From Methylobacterium sp. AMS5 (GTDB lineage Bacteria > Pseudomonadota > Alphaproteobacteria > Rhizobiales > Beijerinckiaceae), in the NCBI RefSeq assembly GCF_001542815.1, contig NZ_CP006992.1, forward strand, positions 2,919,501-2,983,500: a stretch of 64,000 nt of DNA. The letters run 5' to 3'. Below the pieces are notes generated by a model that was not told the origin of the DNA, did no database searches, and was given only the letters and a program-made list of their open reading frames with translations. Both the position numbers and the translations under genes were made by a program. Below are positions 60,196 through 64,000 of the stretch, piece by piece. The first letter of the stretch is position 1. Each line of letters begins with the position of its first letter.

Positions 60196-61491
60196 TCAGT
60201 TCGGCCCAGTCGGGTGTTTCTCCGTCGCCTTGGCGAGGAAGCGCATCAGCGCGTCGCGGTCCTCGGCGCTGTTGATGGTCTGCTCCGGCATCCGGGTGCC
60301 GGGGGTGAAGCGCGCCGGGCCGACTTCGAACAGGCGGGCGACCGTCTCCGGAGTCCAAACGATGTCCATACCCTTCAGTGCCTCCGAGTAGCGGTAGCCC
60401 GAAACCGCCGCGATGCGCCGGCCGAACAGGCCGGCGAGCGTCGGGCCGGCGCGCGGCGCGTCGTCGGGCGTCAAGGTGTGGCAGGCGACGCAGGCGCGGA
60501 ACACCTCCGCGCCCCGCTCACCGTGAAACGCGGCGAGCGCGTCTGCGGGCCGAGGCATCGCGAGGGGGCCGATCGGCTCGCCGGTCGCCGCGTTCCAGCG
60601 CCGCACGAGTCGGTCGCCGCCGCCGGTGACGAGTTCGCCCCCATCCGGCCGCCACGCCAGCGACCAGACCGGAAGGCCCGGCCCGACCAGCGTGAACAGG
60701 ATCTTTCCGCTGGCCCGCTCGATCATCGCGACGGTACCGCCCGCGCTCGCGGCGGCGATCCGGGTGCCGTCGGGCGCCGGCGCCAGCGCGATCACCGGGG
60801 CAGGACCGAGTTCGACCTCTGACCGCACATGCCCGTCGGGGGCGAGAAACCGCACCGTGGCATCTGCCCCTGCCGCGGCGATCTCGCCGTCCGCGGTCAC
60901 CGCCAACGCGCTGAGCGCGCTCGGCAGCGTCGCGGCCACGGCCGTCTCCCCCTGCGGCGTCCAGATCCGCACGCCGGCGTCGGCGCCGGCCGTGACGAGG
61001 CGGCCGTCGGGCAGGAAGGCGACCGCGCTGACGTTGCCCTTGTGTCCTTCGCGAATCCGCGCCGGTCCGCCCGCCAGCGGCCAGATCCGCGCGGTGCCGT
61101 CCCAGGCGGCGGAAGCCAGCATGGTTCCGTCGGGCGAGACGGCGAGCCCGGCGACGGGGCCGGCATGTCCTTCGAGCACGCGCTCCGGCTCGGCCTGTCC
61201 CAACCGCCACAGGGCGATGCGCCCATCCTCCGAGGCGCTGGCGAAGCGCCCGCCGGGAAGGGCCGCCACGGCGTTCACCGCGCCGTCGTGGAAGCGCAGG
61301 ACGCTCAGCGCCGCGCCGGTCTCGAGACCCCAGACGATCGCCGCCTGATCGAACCCGCCGGAGACCGCGAGGCGACCGTCGCCCGTCACGGCGAGCGCAC
61401 GAACCGGCCCGCCGTGGCCGCGCATCTGCGCCGACGCCGGCACGGCGAGCAGGAAGGCCGCGATCAGACCGAGAATCCGCGTCGCCCGCAT
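60196..61491 (-). CDS. WD40 propeller fused to a C-terminal cytochrome c domain, periplasmic
   Basis: A 431-residue exported protein. The signal peptide is ATRILGLIAAFLLAVPASAQ. Residues about 25-315 form WD40-like repeats (GHGGPVRALAVTGDGRLAVS, GHAGPVAGLAVSPDGTMLAS, GHKGNVSAVAFLPDGRLVTA), enough for a six- or seven-bladed propeller. The C-terminal cytochrome c domain (about 325-425) has the heme motif CVACH in FRACVACHTLTPDDAPRAGP and a probable axial methionine in PGTRMPEQTI. The start at 61491 has GGAG ten bases upstream; 61497 is possible. It is divergent from the MoeA-family genes. Electron transfer in a complex held by the propeller is a reasonable guess. Confidence 0.85.
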   Translation of the reverse strand: MRATRILGLIAAFLLAVPASAQMRGHGGPVRALAVTGDGRLAVSGGFDQAAIVWGLETGAALSVLRFHDGAVNAVAALPGGRFASASEDGRIALWRLGQAEPERVLEGHAGPVAGLAVSPDGTMLASAAWDGTARIWPLAGGPARIREGHKGNVSAVAFLPDGRLVTAGADAGVRIWTPQGETAVAATLPSALSALAVTADGEIAAAGADATVRFLAPDGHVRSEVELGPAPVIALAPAPDGTRIAAASAGGTVAMIERASGKILFTLVGPGLPVWSLAWRPDGGELVTGGGDRLVRRWNAATGEPIGPLAMPRPADALAAFHGERGAEVFRACVACHTLTPDDAPRAGPTLAGLFGRRIAAVSGYRYSEALKGMDIVWTPETVARLFEVGPARFTPGTRMPEQTINSAEDRDALMRFLAKATEKHPTGPN

Positions 61492-61715
61492 CGTCATCCA
61501 ACTCCGTTTTCCCGGCGGACCATACGCGACCGGTCGGGACGCCGTCCGCCCACGGAAGGTGAGGGTTTGTGTCTCAGGCGCCGGAGCGGTGGTCTGCCGA
61601 ACCTTGATCCGCGCCCGGCGATGGCGCATCGCTCGCGGTGATGAGACAGGACGGAGCCTCACGCATCCTCGCCGTTCGGCCCGCCGCCTTGCCGGCGCGC
61701 GCGGAGGCTTGAACG

Positions 61716-62801
61716 ATGCGCGCAGCCTCCGCCGCCCTGACACCGCTCGCCGACGCGCTCGCCCTGCTTTTGCGGCATGCAGCGCCGGTCGCGCCGCGAT
61801 CGGTGCCGCTGGCGCGATCGGCCGGGCACATCGCCGCGACCTCGCTCACGTTTCCCCAGGACATCCCGGCCGGGCTCACCGCCCTGCGCGACGGCTTCGC
61901 GGTGGAGGCCGCGCAGATCAGCGGTGCCTCGCCCTACGCGCCGGTGACGCTGCCCCATGCTCCCGCCTGGGTCGAAGCCGGCGAGCGCCTTCCGCCCGGC
62001 ACCGACGCGATACTGGCCGCCGAGGGGTTGGAGCACCGCAGCGCCGTCGCGGACGTCGGTCCGGGCGAAGGCACCCGCGCCGCGGGCGAGGATTTTTCCG
62101 AAGGTGACGCTCTTCTGACGGCGGGCGAGCGGATCGAGCCGCGCCACCTTCTCGGCCTCGCTGCCGCGGGTCTTTTCGAAGTTGCGATCCGCGAAGCCCG
62201 GATTCGCCTCGTGGTGACGGGGGCGCCGGACGTCCTGTCGCCGACGCTCAGTGCCATGATCGCGCGGGCGGGCGGGATTGCCGAGACGGTGACGGTGCCG
62301 GATGACGCCGAACGGATCGCCCACGCCATCTTGGCCGACGGGGCGGATGCGGTGTTCGTCCTCGGCGGCACGGGTTTCGGACGCAGCGACCGCAGCGCCG
62401 AAGGGCTGGCGCAAGCCGGCCGCGTGGTCGCTCACGGCCTCGCCCTGCGGCCCGGGGAGACGGCGGGGATCGGCGATGCCGGAGACCGCCCGGTCCTGCT
62501 CCTGCCCGGCCGGCCCGATGCAGCACTGGCGACCGTCCTGGCGCTCGGCCGGCCGCTGGTCGCAGCGCTGACCAGCGCCGTCGAAGCCGCGCCGAGGGCG
62601 GGGCGGACCGCGCGCAAGATCACCTCGACCGTCGGACTTGCCGAAATCGTCTTCGTTCGCGTCCAGGGGACGGACATCGAACCCCTCGGCGGAGCCGACC
62701 TTGCCCTACGCCGGTTGATCGAGGCGGACGGAATCGTGCTCGTCCCGCCGGAGCGGGAGGGCTATCCGGCCGGCAGCCTCGTCGAGGTAGTGCCGCTGTG
62801 A
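61716..62801 (+). CDS. MoeA-like molybdopterin-binding protein, first of a tandem pair
   Basis: A 361-residue divergent member of the MoeA/MogA MPT-binding family. The N-terminal part resembles MoeA domains I-II (SVPLARSAGHIAATSLTFPQ, LTALRDGFAVEA instead of the canonical R-D-G-Y-A). The MoCF fold follows with IRLVVTGAPDVL, AGGIAETVTVPDD and FVLGGTGFGRSD in place of LSGGxSxG, then LRPGETAGIG and LLLPGRPDAALAT. The glycine-rich loops are altered, so it may be a specialised or accessory version. Its TGA overlaps the GTG of the canonical moeA gene, so they are co-translated. Confidence 0.8.
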   Translation: MRAASAALTPLADALALLLRHAAPVAPRSVPLARSAGHIAATSLTFPQDIPAGLTALRDGFAVEAAQISGASPYAPVTLPHAPAWVEAGERLPPGTDAILAAEGLEHRSAVADVGPGEGTRAAGEDFSEGDALLTAGERIEPRHLLGLAAAGLFEVAIREARIRLVVTGAPDVLSPTLSAMIARAGGIAETVTVPDDAERIAHAILADGADAVFVLGGTGFGRSDRSAEGLAQAGRVVAHGLALRPGETAGIGDAGDRPVLLLPGRPDAALATVLALGRPLVAALTSAVEAAPRAGRTARKITSTVGLAEIVFVRVQGTDIEPLGGADLALRRLIEADGIVLVPPEREGYPAGSLVEVVPL

Positions 62802-64000
62802 GCGCGGATCGCGAGACGGATTTCACCCGGCGGCTCGCCGCGGCCGCCCGGCAGGAGCAGTTCCTGACGGTGATGAGCCGCGAGGACGCGCATGCGACCT
62901 TCCGCGCAGCGATCCCGCACGCGGCGCTCCCGCCGGAGACCGTGCCGCTGGCCCGGGCGCTCGGGCGGGTGCTCGCCGGCGACATCGCCTCGCCGATCGA
63001 CGTGCCGCCCTTCGACCGCGCCTTGGTCGACGGTTTTGCGCTTCGCGCCGCCGACACCGAGGGCGCCAACGCCGCGCGGCCCCGCCGGCTCGCTCTCAAC
63101 CGCGAGATCCTGGCCTGCGGCGTCGCCCCGACGCGTTCGGTGGCCACCGGCACCGCGACGCCGATCGCCACCGGCGGCATGATCCCGCGCGGGGCCGACG
63201 CCGTGGTGATGGTCGAGCAGACCGAATTCTTCGAAGACGCCCTTGCCATCGACGTGACGGGTCCGGTCCGGCCGGGGCAGTTCGTCGGCTATGCCGGCGC
63301 CGACATGGCCTCGGGCGAAACCGTCCTGCGCAAAGGGGCGGTGGTGACCGCCCGCGAGATCGGCATGCTCGCGGCCTGCGGGCTCGCCCAGATTGCCGTG
63401 GTGCGCCGCCCCCGCGTCGCCGTGCTCTCGACGGGCGACGAGCTGGTCGCACCGGGCGGCGAACTGCGCGCGGGCGCCATCTACGATTCGAACGGCGCTA
63501 TCGTCGCGGCCTCGGTCGCCGAGAACGGCGGCGAGCCCGTGCCGCTCGGCATCGTCCCTGACGACGAGGCGGCGCTCGACATCGCCCTGCGCAAGGCGCT
63601 GGCGCGGATCGATCTCGTCGTGCTCTCCGGGGGCACCTCGAAGGGCGCGGGCGATGTCTCGCACCGCATCCTGTCGCGGCTGGGTCCGCCCGGCATCCTC
63701 GTCCACGGCGTGGCGCTGAAACCCGGCAAGCCCCTCTGCCTCGCCGTCGCCGAGGGCAAGGCGGTGGTCGTGCTGCCGGGCTTCCCGACCTCCGCGATGT
63801 TCACCTTCCACGAATTCGTGGTGCCGCTGGTGCGCGCGCTCGCTGGCCTGCCGCAGCGGGAGGAGGAGGCGGTGTCGGCGCGCCTGCCGCAGCGGCTGAC
63901 CTCCGAACTCGGCCGCACCGAATTCGTGATGGCCTCGCTCGCTCAGGCGGCCGATGGCCTGGTCGCCCTGCCGCTGCCGAAAGGCTCCGGCTCCGTCACC
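62798..64000 (+). CDS. moeA: molybdopterin molybdenumtransferase MoeA (partial, runs off the window)
   Basis: At least 401 residues; the gene continues past the window end. MoeA inserts molybdate into adenylated molybdopterin. Canonical motifs are present: PLARALGRVLAGDIASPIDV, PPFDRALVDGFALRA, ATGGMIPRGADAVVMVEQTE, VAVLSTGDELVAPGG, YDSNGAIVAASVAENGGEP, VVLSGGTSKGAGDVSHRIL and GVALKPGKPLCLAV followed by VLPGFPTSAMFTF. The start is GTG at 62798, overlapping the stop of the MoeA-like gene; an in-frame ATG at about 62873 is also possible. In related genomes such genes may carry an extra periplasmic-binding-protein-like domain, but the end is not visible here. Confidence 0.92.
   Translation, partial: MSADRETDFTRRLAAAARQEQFLTVMSREDAHATFRAAIPHAALPPETVPLARALGRVLAGDIASPIDVPPFDRALVDGFALRAADTEGANAARPRRLALNREILACGVAPTRSVATGTATPIATGGMIPRGADAVVMVEQTEFFEDALAIDVTGPVRPGQFVGYAGADMASGETVLRKGAVVTAREIGMLAACGLAQIAVVRRPRVAVLSTGDELVAPGGELRAGAIYDSNGAIVAASVAENGGEPVPLGIVPDDEAALDIALRKALARIDLVVLSGGTSKGAGDVSHRILSRLGPPGILVHGVALKPGKPLCLAVAEGKAVVVLPGFPTSAMFTFHEFVVPLVRALAGLPQREEEAVSARLPQRLTSELGRTEFVMASLAQAADGLVALPLPKGSGSVT

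Overview
The window reads as a continuous piece of chromosome from a GC-rich alphaproteobacterium of the Rhizobiales, most likely Methylobacterium/Methylorubrum (M. extorquens-like). This is inferred from the very high GC, the order dusB(nifR3)-ntrB-ntrC-ntrY-ntrX-hfq-hflX, a fused ispDF, a Ros/MucR regulator, a PQQ sorbosone-type dehydrogenase and the CCGAAAGCCGG/CCTCATCCTGAGG palindromic repeats. I see no rRNA, tRNA, CRISPR array, insertion sequence or phage gene. No database search was possible; all family calls come from motifs read in the translations.

Layout. 0.2-7.9 kb: envelope and housekeeping genes (Gly-rich secreted protein, L,D-transpeptidase, sorbosone dehydrogenase-like protein, SleB-type hydrolase, lipA, RatA/Coq10-like protein, and an Lrp regulator divergent from ornithine cyclodeaminase). 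8.1-15.6 kb: an accessory block that looks less GC-rich by eye. It holds a tight operon of KAS III, acyl carrier protein, KAS III and SDR, then a Rieske oxygenase facing it, a NeuD/PglD-type acyltransferase and a TPR/GT41 glycosyltransferase. I propose that it makes an unusual acyl group and attaches it to a sugar or glycoprotein. 15.8-25.1 kb: LMW-PTP with ABC exporter, APS kinase, a three-subunit PaoABC-like molybdo-flavoenzyme, CinA/PncC and IspDF. 25.2-37.0 kb: nitrogen two-component systems ntrBC and ntrYX, separated by an XRE regulator and a DEAD/DEAH helicase, then hfq and hflX. 37.1-39.4 kb: carbonic anhydrase and a SulP transporter. 39.7-47.3 kb: a metal-efflux locus (RND pump, fused adaptor, DUF305 and two small His/Cys-rich secreted proteins). 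47.9-59.8 kb: MucR, then a complete Wsp/Che3-type chemosensory operon in which two hybrid histidine kinases stand where Wsp systems have the diguanylate cyclase WspR. 60.0-64.0 kb: metallothionein, a WD40-cytochrome c fusion, and two tandem MoeA-family genes, the last cut by the window end.

Working together: the chemosensory genes form one translationally coupled operon (CheW, CheR-TPR, CheW, MCP, CheA-REC, CheB, REC-REC-HK, REC-PAS-HK-REC). It should sense a stimulus through one membrane receptor and pass phosphoryl groups to histidine kinases. In the metal locus, small secreted metal-binding proteins probably hand ions to an RND pump whose adaptor seems to have absorbed an extra periplasmic domain. 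The MoeA pair could supply Moco to molybdoenzymes such as the PaoABC-like complex, but the loci are 40 kb apart. The best candidates for something undescribed are the acyl/glyco block and the chemosensory operon's unusual output.
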